Of a DNA stretch of 64,000 nucleotides, positions 51,417 through 61,343 are shown piece after piece. Every line of letters begins with the position of its first letter. The stretch's first letter is position 1. The stretch spans positions 3,968,001 to 4,032,000 of the forward strand of contig NZ_CP011339.1 in NCBI RefSeq assembly GCF_001264245.1, in the 5' to 3' direction. The notes under the pieces are model-generated. The model did no database searches. It was not told the origin of the DNA and was given only the letters and a program-made list of their open reading frames with translations. Source of the DNA: Microcystis panniformis FACHB-1757 (lineage in GTDB: Bacteria; Cyanobacteriota; Cyanobacteriia; Cyanobacteriales; Microcystaceae). The position numbers were made by a program, and so were the translations under genes.

Positions 51417-53687
51417 ATGACTACCCCCTTCACTGCCGCAGAAATTGCCTCAGAAGGCATCAAACCCGAAGAATACGAAGAAATAGTCAAAAGACTGGGA
51501 AGACACCCCAACAAAGCCGAATTAGGGATGTTTGGCGTGATGTGGTCGGAACACTGCTGTTATAAAAACTCCCGGCCGCTGCTCAAACAATTCCCCACCA
51601 CCGGCGAAAAAGTTCTCGTCGGACCAGGAGAAAATGCCGGAGTAGTGGATTTAGGCGATGGATTGCGATTAGCCTTTAAAATCGAGTCCCATAATCATCC
51701 TTCTGCGGTGGAACCCTTCCAAGGTGCCGCTACCGGAGTCGGAGGCATCCTGCGGGATATTTTTACCATGGGGGCCCGGCCCATTGCTATCCTCAACTCC
51801 CTTCGTTTTGGTAACTTGCAAGATGCCCGCAATCGGCGCATTTTTGCCGGAGTCGTGGAAGGAATAAGTCATTATGGCAATAGTGTCGGTGTTCCCACGG
51901 TGGGCGGTGAGATATACTTTGATAATGCCTACAATGGCAATCCCCTTGTTAATGCCATGGCTTTAGGGCTAATGGAAACCGAGGAAATCGTTAAATCTGG
52001 GGCAAAAGGCCTAGGAAACCCGGTTTTATACGTTGGTTCTACCACCGGCCGGGACGGTATGGGAGGGGCAAGTTTTGCCAGCGCTGAATTAACCGATAAA
52101 TCTATGGATGACCGGCCCGCAGTGCAAGTGGGCGACCCTTTTCTGGAAAAATCCCTGATAGAAGCTTGTTTAGAGGCATTTAAGACCGGCGCGGTGGTGG
52201 CGGCCCAGGATATGGGGGCCGCGGGGATCACCTGTTCTACCTCCGAGATGGCGGCCAAGGGAGGGGTGGGAATTGAATTAGATTTGGATAAAATCCCCGT
52301 CCGGGAAACCGGGATGGTTCCCTACGAATATCTGCTGTCGGAATCCCAAGAAAGAATGTTATTTGTGGCAGCATCGGGACGAGAAGGCGAATTAATCGAG
52401 ATTTTCCATCGTTGGGGACTTCAGGCTGTGGTCGCTGGCCAGGTAATTGCAGAACCGATCGTCCGTATATTATTTAAAGGGGAAATTGCCGCCGAAATTC
52501 CTGCCACGGCCCTAGCGGATAATACTCCGATTTATCATCGGGAATTACTAACAGAACCGCCAGAATACGCCCAAAAAGCTCAATTATGGCAAGATAGCAC
52601 GATTCCTATTCCCGAATCCTATAACGAGATTTTATTAAAACTGCTGGATAGTCCCTCGATTGCCTCAAAACGCTGGGTTTATCGTCAATATGATCATCAA
52701 GTCCAGAATAACACCGTTATTCTCCCCGGGGGAGCCGATGCGGCCGTGATTCGCGTGCGTCCTCTGGGTGCTAATCCCGCAAATTCTCGGCGAGGTGTAG
52801 CGGCGACTACAGATTGTAATCCGCGATACGTTTATCTTGATCCCTATAACGGAGCTAAGTTGGCCGTGGCGGAAGCGGCCAGAAACCTTAGTTGTGTTGG
52901 TGCCGACCCCATTGCTGTCACGGATAATCTCAATTTCGGAAGTCCAGAGAATTCAATCGGTTATTGGCAATTAGCCACTGCTTGTCAGGGTATTGCTGAA
53001 GCTTGTCGGGAAATGAATACACCGGTGACTGGGGGTAATGTCTCTTTGTACAACGAAACCGTTGATGCAGCTGGCAGCCCCCAGTCTATTTATCCGACTC
53101 CCGTGATTGGGATGGTGGGATTAGTGCCGGATATCGGGCAAATTTGCGGCCAAGGTTGGCAAAAAGCGGGGGATTTAATCTATATTTTGGGTTTTTCCTT
53201 GCCAACTATCGGCGCTTCCGAATATTTAGCCGTTATTCACGGTTTGGTGACGGGAAAACCGCCGGTAATTGATTTTGAGTTAGAAAGAAAGGTACAAGCG
53301 GCCTGTCGTCGGGGAATTCGCGCCGGTTGGCTGAAATCTGCCCACGATTGCGCGGAGGGAGGTTTAGCCACTGCTCTGGCAGAATGCTGTATTAGTGGCC
53401 AATTAGGGGCAGAAATTGACCTTTCTTGGCAGCATCAAGGCCGTTTTGACGCGGTGTTATTCGGGGAATTAGCTAGTTGCATTATTGTCTCCGTTTCCCC
53501 CGAAAATCGGCAAGATTGGGAAGAATATCTAAAGACACAATTGGGAGACTATTGGCAAATAACCGGCAAAGTTAGCGAAAAAAGCGATAATCTTTTAATT
53601 CTTGACCGGAATAAACAACCGGCGATCGATGTTAGTCTAGAAACTATACAGCAAGTTTGGTCAAAAGCGATCGAAAGAAGACTTTAG
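51417..53687 (+). CDS. purL: Phosphoribosylformylglycinamidine synthase subunit II
   Basis: PurL makes FGAM from FGAR, ATP and glutamine-derived ammonia in purine synthesis; this 756-residue form is the small PurL that works with PurS and PurQ. Seen are FGVMWSEHCCYKNSRP, KIESHNHPSAVEP, GATGVGGILRD and the second half GGNVSLYNET and SAHDCAEGGLA. Start ATG 51417. The purF gene follows after 337 bp of repeats on the same strand, a frequent purL-purF order in cyanobacteria. Confidence 0.96.
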   Translation: MTTPFTAAEIASEGIKPEEYEEIVKRLGRHPNKAELGMFGVMWSEHCCYKNSRPLLKQFPTTGEKVLVGPGENAGVVDLGDGLRLAFKIESHNHPSAVEPFQGAATGVGGILRDIFTMGARPIAILNSLRFGNLQDARNRRIFAGVVEGISHYGNSVGVPTVGGEIYFDNAYNGNPLVNAMALGLMETEEIVKSGAKGLGNPVLYVGSTTGRDGMGGASFASAELTDKSMDDRPAVQVGDPFLEKSLIEACLEAFKTGAVVAAQDMGAAGITCSTSEMAAKGGVGIELDLDKIPVRETGMVPYEYLLSESQERMLFVAASGREGELIEIFHRWGLQAVVAGQVIAEPIVRILFKGEIAAEIPATALADNTPIYHRELLTEPPEYAQKAQLWQDSTIPIPESYNEILLKLLDSPSIASKRWVYRQYDHQVQNNTVILPGGADAAVIRVRPLGANPANSRRGVAATTDCNPRYVYLDPYNGAKLAVAEAARNLSCVGADPIAVTDNLNFGSPENSIGYWQLATACQGIAEACREMNTPVTGGNVSLYNETVDAAGSPQSIYPTPVIGMVGLVPDIGQICGQGWQKAGDLIYILGFSLPTIGASEYLAVIHGLVTGKPPVIDFELERKVQAACRRGIRAGWLKSAHDCAEGGLATALAECCISGQLGAEIDLSWQHQGRFDAVLFGELASCIIVSVSPENRQDWEEYLKTQLGDYWQITGKVSEKSDNLLILDRNKQPAIDVSLETIQQVWSKAIERRL

Positions 53688-53718
53688 GGAAGGAAACAGG
53701 AGTCGGTCGTCGGGAGTG

Positions 53719-53930
53719 AGGAAATGGGGAAATGGGGAAATGGGGAAATGGGGAAATGGGGAAATGGGGAAATGGGGAAATGGGGAAATGGGGAAATGGG
53801 GAAATTCAGCTAAAACCCTAACACCCCAAAACCCTAACACCCCAAAACCCTAACACCCCAAAACCCTAACACCCAAACCCAAAACCCTAACACCCTAAAA
53901 CCCCAAAACCCCAAAATCCAACACCTGATA
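53719..53930. repeat. GGGGAAAT and CCCTAACACCCCAAAA arrays
   Basis: About ten units of the 8-mer GGGGAAAT (53719-53804) followed by four to five units of a 16-bp repeat containing CCCTAACACC (53811-53930). The second resembles telomeric repeats only by chance. They fill the purL-purF spacer; the remaining 90 bp before purF are AT-rich. Confidence 0.85.
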
Positions 53931-54024
53931 ACTGTTCTCAAATCACCATAGAGGAAAGTGTTAAAAAGAGATTAAGATAAGTTAAGATTTCGTATCAAAA
54001 GTAGCCCCAAACCCCAGTCCTCTC

Positions 54025-55487
54025 ATGTCTAGCCATCCCGACTCATCCCTATTCTTGAACCGCGTCGATAAGCCTGAAGAAGCCTGTGGAGTTTTTGGAC
54101 TCTATGCCCCCGAGGAAGAAGTAGCAAAACTGACCTATTTCGGACTCTATGCCCTGCAACACCGAGGACAGGAATCGGCAGGTATTGCCACCTACGACGG
54201 GGAAACGGTGCATTGTTACAAAGAAATGGGCTTAGTTTCCCAAGTTTTTAACGAAACTGTCCTTAAAACCTTGCCGGGTACTCACGCCGTCGGTCATACT
54301 CGTTACTCTACCACCGGTTCTAGCCGTCGGGCCAATGCCCAACCTGCTGTGATCGAAACCCGTTTGGGTAAACTTTCCCTAGCACATAACGGCAATTTAG
54401 TCAATACTTTTGAGTTAAGAAATGTATTAGAAAAGCGCGGTTGTGATCTCGTCACCACCACCGACTCGGAAATGATCGCCGTCGCTATCGGCCAGGAAGT
54501 GGATAGTGGCAAGGATTGGATAGAAGCGGCGATCGATGCCTTTAGCTATTGTAGCGGGGCTTACAGCCTTGTTATCGGCACACCGACGGGAATTATCGGG
54601 GCGCGGGACCCCAATGGTGTCAGACCGTTAGTAATTGGGGTTTTGCAAGAAGAAGGCAATCCCCCCGTTATGTTTTGGCTTCGGAAACCTGCGGATTAGA
54701 TATTATCGGGGCCGATTATCTGCGGGATGTGCAGCCGGGGGAATTAGTTTGGATTAGTGAAGATGGCTTATCTTCGGTGGATTGGGCCATAAAACCGGAG
54801 AAAAAATTATGCGTTTTTGAGATGATTTATTTTGCCCGTCCCGATAGTATTGTTCACGAGGAATCTTTATATACTTATCGGGTACGTTTGGGGGAACAAT
54901 TAGCTAAAGAGTCTCCGGTAGAAGCAGATATGGTGATGGGAGTTCCCGATTCAGGTATTCCAGCGGCGATCGGATTTTCGCGCATTTCTGATATTCCCTA
55001 CGCGGAAGGATTGATTAAAAATCGTTATGTGGGACGGACTTTTATTCAACCAACCCAACACATGAGAGAGTCGGGAATTAAGATGAAATTGAATCCTTTA
55101 AAGGATGTTTTACAGGGAAAAAGAGTTATTATTGTTGATGATTCGATCGTGCGGGGAACCACTAGCCGGAAATTAGTTAAAGCTTTACGGGATGCCGGAG
55201 CAAGAGAAGTTCACATGAGAATATCTTCACCTCCGGTGACTCATCCTTGTTTTTATGGCATTGATACGGATAACCAAGAGCAATTAATTGCGGCAACTAA
55301 ATCGGTGGCGGAAATTCAGGCACAAATCGGGGTGGATAGTTTAGCTTATCTCAGTCACGATGGAATGTTAACAGCAACGAAGGAAGATCCGAAAACCTTC
55401 TGTACTGCTTGTTTTAATGGCGATTATCCGATTCCTGTACCTGATAATGTTAAGCGATCGAAGTTGATTTTAGAAACAGTTAAATAA
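54025..55487 (+). pseudogene. purF: Amidophosphoribosyltransferase, one 1-bp deletion
   Basis: PurF makes 5-phosphoribosylamine from PRPP and glutamine, the first step of purine synthesis. The N-terminal nucleophile is Cys21 in EEACGVFGLY, exposed after removal of a propeptide; the PRPP motif VIIVDDSIVRGTTS and the Fe-S-type Cys (FCTACFNGDYP) are in the second frame. The frame is lost at 54667-54669: GTTATG stands for expected GTTTATG (PPVYVLASETCG). With one T restored the protein has 487 residues, normal length. As purF is required for purine synthesis, a sequencing error is more likely than true loss. Confidence 0.93.
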
Positions 55488-55499
55488 ATAGCCTCAAGG

Positions 55500-57215
55500 C
55501 TAAATCCTCTGAAAACAATCGGCAATTTCTTGGGGAGTTAAAAGGGAATTAGGATAACCGGAAAGTTGTCCTAATTTTTGTGCTAATAAAACTGCTTGGG
55601 GTGGAGTTAGATAGGTTTTGGCCAAGAGATCGGTTTGATGATAAGCTTGCTGGATTGGGGCATCTAAAAGGATAGTTCCTTGACCCATAATAATTACTCT
55701 TTCGGCGTATTCTGGCATCAAATAGAGGTGATGGGTGATCACAATCACCGTTTTGCCCATTTGGTGTAATTGACGACTCACCTCTAAAATTGCCTTAGCC
55801 CCTTGGTAATCTTGGCCAGTGGTGGGTTCATCAAAAACAACTATACGCGGTTCCATGGCTAAAATTGCCGCAATCACTACCCGCGCTCGATCGCCCTTCG
55901 GTAAGGAGAGAGGATGATAGGAGCGATATTCTAGCAATCCCATGGCTTCTAGACTTGCTTCTGTGCGTTGGTTGACGATTTCTGGAGAATAACCGAGATT
56001 AGTCAGGGCAAATGATACTTCTTTCTCGACAGTGGTGTTAAAAATCTGATTATCGGGATTTTGGGCTACATAACCGATCGAACGAGCTAAATCACTGACA
56101 GAAAAGCTACTGGTCGAACGTCCGTCAATCATAACTTGACCGGTGGTTGCCGAGAGAAGATTGAGAAAATGCTTGACTAAAGTGCTTTTTCCGGCGCCAT
56201 TTTGACCGATAATCAGCAGATATTCCCCTTCGGCAATATCGAGGGACACATCCCGCAGGGCGGTAGTACCATCGGGGTAGGTATGGCAGAGATTTTTTAC
56301 CCTCAGTATGGGGTTTAAGGGGTCAGAAACCGACGATAAGGGAAGGGTTGTGGTGATTTGATGATAAAAGGATTTAATCTCGTTTAAACGGGCAAAACCA
56401 CGGTCTAGGGTGACAGGAATCGACTCGACCGCCCCGATTTTCTGCTCGATCAAAGCAAAAGTAGTGGCCACTTGCGGGGGACGCAGGGCATTTTCCTGTA
56501 AACGCTGTACTTGGGAGTAGATCTCTGCCGGGGTTCCCATGGCTTCGATCGCACCCTCCCTTAATAGTACCAGGCGATCGGCATATTCGGCCATTTCCTC
56601 GGCCGCGTGGGAGACCATCACAATGGTGACACCGAGATGGCGATTTAATTCCTTAATGGTGGCGAAAACTTCTTGGGCTCCCACCGGATCAAGTTGGGAG
56701 GTGGGTTCATCGAGAATTAACAAAGCGGGCTGAACTGCAAGGGCAGCGGCGATCGCTAATCGTTGTTTTTGTCCTCCCGATAGTTCCCCCGGCGATTTTT
56801 TTTCCATTCCCTCTAACCGGACTGCCGCTAAAACTTTGGGAATGCGCGCTTTAATTTCCTCTCGCGGTAGCCGTAAATTTTCTAAGGTAAAAGCGATTTC
56901 ATTTTCTATCGAAGTAGCTAAAAGTTGCGTTTCGGGATCTTCAAATACTGCCCCCACATAGCGGGCCAAGGTGCTAACGGGATGGGTTAAAGTGTCTAAA
57001 CCGGCTACTGTTGCATAACCAAAAAAACGCCCTCCGTAGAATTGGGGGACAATACCGTTAAGAGTTAAACAGAGAGTAGTTTTTCCCGCACCTGTGGGCC
57101 CGATAATACCTAAAAATTCGCCTCGATGAATTGCTAAAGAGATATTTTTAAGCACTAGATTGGAGGATTCGGGATAAATATAGGAAACTTTCTCTAATTG
57201 GGCGATGATTTCCAT
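55500..57215 (-). CDS. ECF-type ABC transporter, fused double ATPase
   Basis: A 571-residue protein of two ABC ATPase domains joined head to tail, like the ATPase of energy-coupling-factor vitamin/metal transporters (EcfA1-EcfA2 fusion, YkoD/CbiO type). Domain 1 (about 1-240): GPTGAGKTT, LSGGQKQR, LLILDEPTSQLD. Domain 2 (about 305-530): GQNGAGKST, LPKGDRARV in place of LSGGQ, IVVFDEPTTGQD. The second signature is divergent. No EcfT or S-component gene is next to it, so the transported vitamin is unknown. Tail-to-tail with purF, 12 bp apart. Confidence 0.88.
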   Translation of the reverse strand: MEIIAQLEKVSYIYPESSNLVLKNISLAIHRGEFLGIIGPTGAGKTTLCLTLNGIVPQFYGGRFFGYATVAGLDTLTHPVSTLARYVGAVFEDPETQLLATSIENEIAFTLENLRLPREEIKARIPKVLAAVRLEGMEKKSPGELSGGQKQRLAIAAALAVQPALLILDEPTSQLDPVGAQEVFATIKELNRHLGVTIVMVSHAAEEMAEYADRLVLLREGAIEAMGTPAEIYSQVQRLQENALRPPQVATTFALIEQKIGAVESIPVTLDRGFARLNEIKSFYHQITTTLPLSSVSDPLNPILRVKNLCHTYPDGTTALRDVSLDIAEGEYLLIIGQNGAGKSTLVKHFLNLLSATTGQVMIDGRSTSSFSVSDLARSIGYVAQNPDNQIFNTTVEKEVSFALTNLGYSPEIVNQRTEASLEAMGLLEYRSYHPLSLPKGDRARVVIAAILAMEPRIVVFDEPTTGQDYQGAKAILEVSRQLHQMGKTVIVITHHLYLMPEYAERVIIMGQGTILLDAPIQQAYHQTDLLAKTYLTPPQAVLLAQKLGQLSGYPNSLLTPQEIADCFQRI

Positions 57216-57410
57216 TATCGGTGGGGAATAGAAGACGGGAGTGGGGTAGATAGGGAGATATTTTTCAGGGAAATGCGAGTTAGGGACGCTTCTATTTTTC
57301 GCTACCTCGATCGATGAACTCGATTATCACACAGGTGGCCTACTACTCTGTGATTTATCCCGCAATTATACCAGTTACCCCTCGCCCGTTCGCAGAAAAA
57401 CTTAATATTT

Positions 57411-58751
57411 CTACTCTTGACAAATTTGCTTTAAGGTAGTAAAGAAATCGGGGTAGGAAATGCCAGCTGCTTCAGCGCGATGGATAGTGGTGGGTTGACG
57501 GGAATTGAGGGCAGCGATCGCTAGACTCATGGCAATGCGATGATCGGTAAAACTGTCCACTTCCGTGCCGAATAGGCCCGTACCGCCGGTAATCTCTAAA
57601 CCATCGGGTAATTCCCTTACTTTTGCTCCTAGGCGATCGAGTTGGGTGGCCATCACCGTCAGGCGATCGCTTTCCTTCACCCGTAATTCCTCAGCATCCT
57701 TGATAATTGTCGTTCCTTGGGCAAAAACCGCCGCTACTGCCAAAATCGGAATTTCATCGATCAGACGGGGTATAATCTCACCGGCGATCGTGGTTGCCTG
57801 TAGTTGACTGGATTTCACCCGCAGATCCGCCACCGGTTCCCCCGTCACCACCCGTTGATTTTCGAGGGTGATATCTGCTCCCATTGCCTGTAAAACCTGT
57901 AAAACTCCAGTTCTAGTCGGGTTTATTCCCACATTTTCGATTAATAACTCGGAATTAGGCACGATTGCCCCCGCTACCAACCAAAAAGCTGCCGAACTGA
58001 TATCCCCTGGGACGATCACCGTTTGTCCGGTTAAAGTGGGATAACCCGTCACCGTGACGCTATTAGTCTCCCCATCCACCTCAATATTTGCCCCAAAAGC
58101 ACGCAGCATCCGTTCACTGTGATCGCGAGATAAAGCGGGTTCCGTGATCGTGGTTTTCCCCTCGGTTAACAGTCCTGCGAGAAGAAGACAGGATTTCACC
58201 TGTGCAGAAGCAACGGGAGAATAGTAGTGGATCGGTTGCAGATATTCCCCAGAAACGGCTAAAGGAGCCAAAGAATGGGCTTTTCTGCCCCAAATTTGCG
58301 CCCCCATTTCTTTGAGGGGTTTCACCACCCGGGACATGGGACGCGATCGCAGGGAAGCATCACCAGTAACGACAAAAAAACGATCCTGATGACCAGCCAA
58401 TAATCCTAACATTAAGCGGATCGTCGTGCCGGAATTGCCCGCATCAAGGATTTCTAAGGGTTCCTCAAGATTGCCTAAACCCCTACCTTTGACGATCACT
58501 TTCTCGCTGTTGAGTTGGGAAATTTCCACACCCATGGCACGAAAACAACTAGCGGTACTGCGGGGATCTTCGCCCAATAATAACCCATGAATAACGGTTT
58601 CTCCTTCGGCGATCGCTCCTAACATCAGGGAACGATGGGATATGGATTTATCGCCGGGGATAGTGATTTTTCCCCGTAATCCCGTGATTTTGGCTGGATC
58701 GATGACTAAATCTTGATGGGATTGAAGGGGGTTAAGGGTGACAATAGACAT
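57411..58751 (-). CDS. aroA: 3-phosphoshikimate 1-carboxyvinyltransferase (EPSP synthase)
   Basis: AroA joins shikimate-3-phosphate and PEP in the shikimate pathway. The 446-residue protein has GDKSISHRSLMLGAIAEG, LDAGNSGTTIRLM (PEP/glyphosate site with the class-typical Gly-Asn-Ser-Gly), RPMSRVVKPL, and the C-terminal KESDRL and DHRIAMS motifs. Start ATG 58751. Single gene, upstream of an IS200/IS605-like remnant. Confidence 0.96.
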   Translation of the reverse strand: MSIVTLNPLQSHQDLVIDPAKITGLRGKITIPGDKSISHRSLMLGAIAEGETVIHGLLLGEDPRSTASCFRAMGVEISQLNSEKVIVKGRGLGNLEEPLEILDAGNSGTTIRLMLGLLAGHQDRFFVVTGDASLRSRPMSRVVKPLKEMGAQIWGRKAHSLAPLAVSGEYLQPIHYYSPVASAQVKSCLLLAGLLTEGKTTITEPALSRDHSERMLRAFGANIEVDGETNSVTVTGYPTLTGQTVIVPGDISSAAFWLVAGAIVPNSELLIENVGINPTRTGVLQVLQAMGADITLENQRVVTGEPVADLRVKSSQLQATTIAGEIIPRLIDEIPILAVAAVFAQGTTIIKDAEELRVKESDRLTVMATQLDRLGAKVRELPDGLEITGGTGLFGTEVDSFTDHRIAMSLAIAALNSRQPTTIHRAEAAGISYPDFFTTLKQICQE

Positions 58752-58865
58752 GATCGTTAGGCAGATGAAGACAAGCTCGATCTATTTTCCCCCTTTACCT
58801 CGCCCTTTCCTTGTCAAGTTATGTAAAGAATATTAAGCTAGAACCATTCGGTCATCAGTTTTTTG

Positions 58866-59222
58866 TCATCGGAAATTTTGGGTCTGAAACCCCGCCGTTC
58901 TAGGTTGGCTTTACGTTAGAATTAAAAGGCCAGTCTCGAAAACCAAGTGGACGGCGCAGCACCTTGAAAACTCGGCTTAGGGGGTTCCGACCAGAAAAGC
59001 TTGGCCGGGTAAAAAGTCGCGCGCAACAAGTACAAGAAGCTATAGGCGGTCAACGTACCGTGGGACACAGGGAATCGGGCTTCTGAAATGGGGCGAAAGT
59101 CTGTGGACTCTGTGTAAGACAGTACATGGTTTTTTAACTGTGGTATGCGACGGTGGTGGAAGCAGAAACTTAAATCGTGAGGTTTAGGAATCGCCGCCCT
59201 AAAAGTGCGGCGAGGATGTCAA
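58866..59222 (+). mobile_element. 357-bp IS200/IS605-like remnant, copy 2
   Basis: Inverse copy of 31390-31746, equal length. It ends with a hairpin-forming CGCCGCCCTAAAAGTGCGGCG-type stretch (59192-59212) and GAGGATGTCAA. Its end supplies the ATG (59216) of the antitoxin frame, whose natural N-terminus seems lost. The spacer 58752-58865 has no gene. Confidence 0.7.
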
Positions 59223-59392
59223 CTGGGGAACGTTTACGATTGGCCACAATCATTCTCAATGAACTTGTCGGACAACAACAACAACCATCGCTAGATCAGA
59301 GTGATACCTGGACTGAGGAGGATGAGATCGATCTTGTCAATTTTTCCCTAAACTATGCGGCCAAAACTTTCTCTGATGTGGAGGGGGGTTAA
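59216..59392 (+). CDS. Antitoxin of a MazF-type pair, N-terminus replaced
   Basis: 58 residues from an ATG inside the IS-like remnant; the frame is open further back but that part is transposon end. The body ERLRLATIILNELVG and DTWTEEDEIDLVNFSL has the look of antitoxins encoded before MazF/PemK toxins. Stop TAA is followed at once by the toxin start (TTG 59393), a normal toxin-antitoxin overlap design. The missing N-terminus (DNA-binding part) suggests a non-functional copy. Confidence 0.6.
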   Translation: MSTGERLRLATIILNELVGQQQQPSLDQSDTWTEEDEIDLVNFSLNYAAKTFSDVEGG

Positions 59393-59672
59393 TTGGTGAC
59401 GTTTTCCACTGGAGATGTGGTGACAGTTGATTTTCCCGGTGTGACAGGAATTAAGCGCCGTCCGGCTGTGGTTTTGTCATCAGAGACTTACCACTCTCTT
59501 CGACCTGATGTAATAGTTGGACTGATCACAACTCAGTCAAAAGTGCTAGGAATTACTGATTATGCGCTTCAGGATTGGGTCTGGGCAGGGTTACGGGTCG
59601 CTTCGATATTTCGTTGTTTTATCGTAACTTTGCCACCATCTGCAAATTTAGCTGTGATTGGACATTGATCAG

Positions 59673-61176
59673 CAGCAATTCCAAATTCAAACGGTAGTGT
59701 AGGATACAGAATTGATTTCGCTTCTGTCCCTCAAAATAGAGTGAACGAGTTGCCCATTGGGTTTTGCAGGAATGGAAGTCCAAGATTTGAGTTTTATAGG
59801 GATGCTGAGCTACTTCCACAGGGCTATCGCTGGCATGGTTGACCCGCGCAGTGCTAGCAATGCTACTCGCTACAGTCTAAAAGACGCGGTCTTGGGGGCA
59901 TTTGCTAGCTTCTTTATGCAAAATGAATCCTTTCTAGAATATCAGCGTCAATTGAATAGTCGTTGTGGACGAGATAATGCTCAAAGTCTGTTTGGTCTGG
60001 TTAATATCCCGACCATAGAACAGATAAAGAATATTCTCGATAGAATAGCAGCAAAGCCTCTTTTTTCACCGTTCAAATGGATTTATCAAGGTCTGAGAGA
60101 ACAAGGCTATTTGAGGCTGTTTACAGCCTTGGATGGCAACTTACTCGTCGCCCTAGATGGGACTCAGTACTATGATTCAGAGAAAATTAGTTGTCCTTGT
60201 TGCTCAACCCGCACCTCGAAACAGGGGAAGGTAACTTATCACCATCAAGCTATTTTGCCTGTAATTGTCTCTCCTGACCAAAAATAGGTCATTTCCTTGC
60301 CACCAGAATTTATCACTCCTCAAGATGGCAGTGAGAAACAAGACTGTGAGCAAAACGCGGCAAAACGCTGGATAGCGAGCCATGCGTCCTGGTTTGAAGG
60401 CCAGCCCATCACCCTCTTAGGCGACGACCTCTATAGTCGCCAACCGATGGCTGAATATTGTTTGGAACACCATTTCAACTTTATCTTTGTCTGTTTACCG
60501 TCCTCCCATCCGACTCTCTATGAGTGGGTTTCTTTCCTGGAGGCTAATCAAGAAGTCAAAACCACTCAACAGCGACGTTGGAATGGGCGATACTTTGAAA
60601 TTTGGGACTATCGTTATCTCAATCAAGTCCCCCTGCGCGAACAACAACCCGCCTTACTGGTCAATTGGTGTGAGGTGACCGTTAAGCGCGAGTCGGATGG
60701 TCAACTTCTCTATCGCAATAGCTGGATTACTAACCACGACCTGACTCCCCAACGGGTCATTCTGGTCTGCGCTGCTGGACGGAGCCGTTGGCGAACCGAA
60801 AATGAGAATCACAATGTGCTCAAAACTCGGGGCTATCATTTGGAGCATAATTTTGGACATGGTCAGCAACATTTGTCCTCTTTTCTGTTGACCCTCAATC
60901 TCCTGGCTTTCTTATTTCATACTGTTCTGCATCTAGTCGATGAACGCTATCAACGGGCTCGGATGCAAAGGGGGACTCGCAGAGGCTTTTTTAACGATGT
61001 TCTTTGCTTAACCAAGTATCTGCTGTTTGAAGGCTGGCACCACCTTTTAGACTTTATGCTCGATGAGGCCATCCCTGTTACTCGCGTTAATTCTTCTTGA
61101 TTTTGGATGGGGAGCTACAGGGCAAAAGCGTTTTGTATTCTGTATTCCTTGCTACATTCTGAATTTGGAATTGCTG
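59673..61176 (+). mobile_element. 1504-bp insertion sequence with 9-bp target duplication
   Basis: Bounded by ATTGATCAG (59664-59672 and 61177-61185). Terminal inverted repeats start CAGCAATTCCAAATTCA on both sides and continue imperfectly for about 60 bp. One transposase gene on the plus strand, broken by a stop codon. The IS interrupts the toxin gene. Confidence 0.92.
59772..61100 (+). pseudogene. DDE transposase with in-frame amber stop
   Basis: From ATG 59772 (GCAGGA before it) 443 codons; TAG at 60285-60287 separates ...VSPDQK from VISLPPEFITPQ, with the same frame on both sides, so one base change (probably CAG to TAG) is enough. Catalytic residues seem to be the Asp in VALDGTQYYDS, the Asp in LLGDDLYSRQ and the Glu in RWRTENENHN. 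The family is uncertain; it may be the group usually filed as ISNCY. Confidence 0.8.
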
Positions 61177-61343
61177 ATTGATCAGAGCGTGACTGGCAAG
61201 GAATCAAGGCTTGTGTTAGAATTTCCCTCACAAGTTTGGAGGAAACAAAACCCTAGTCGATTACCTAATCTTCTTTTTTTATAGGAGGAGAGAAGATTTT
61301 GAAAAAATTAGTCAATGTTACTCACTAATTGGGATAATAAGTT

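Larger units (their letters stand above)
59393..61256 (+). pseudogene. MazF/PemK-type toxin, nonsense codon plus IS insertion
   Basis: The first part (59393-59668) reads FSTGDVVTVDFPGVTGIKRRPAVV, the typical start of an mRNA interferase, to SANLAVIGH, then TGA at 59666-59668 inside the 9-bp duplicated target. Behind the IS the frame continues at 61182 with SERDWQGIKACVRISLTSLE and ends at TAG 61254-61256. Without the IS one frame remains, broken only by that TGA, where homologues would have Leu. Because both copies of the duplication carry TGA, the nonsense change came before the IS. Confidence 0.8.

Noticed and set aside
53811..53930. Telomere-like CCCTAA repeats
   Set aside because: The period is about 16 bp with CACCCCAAAA between, placed inside a circular-type chromosome context between purL and purF; resemblance is accidental.
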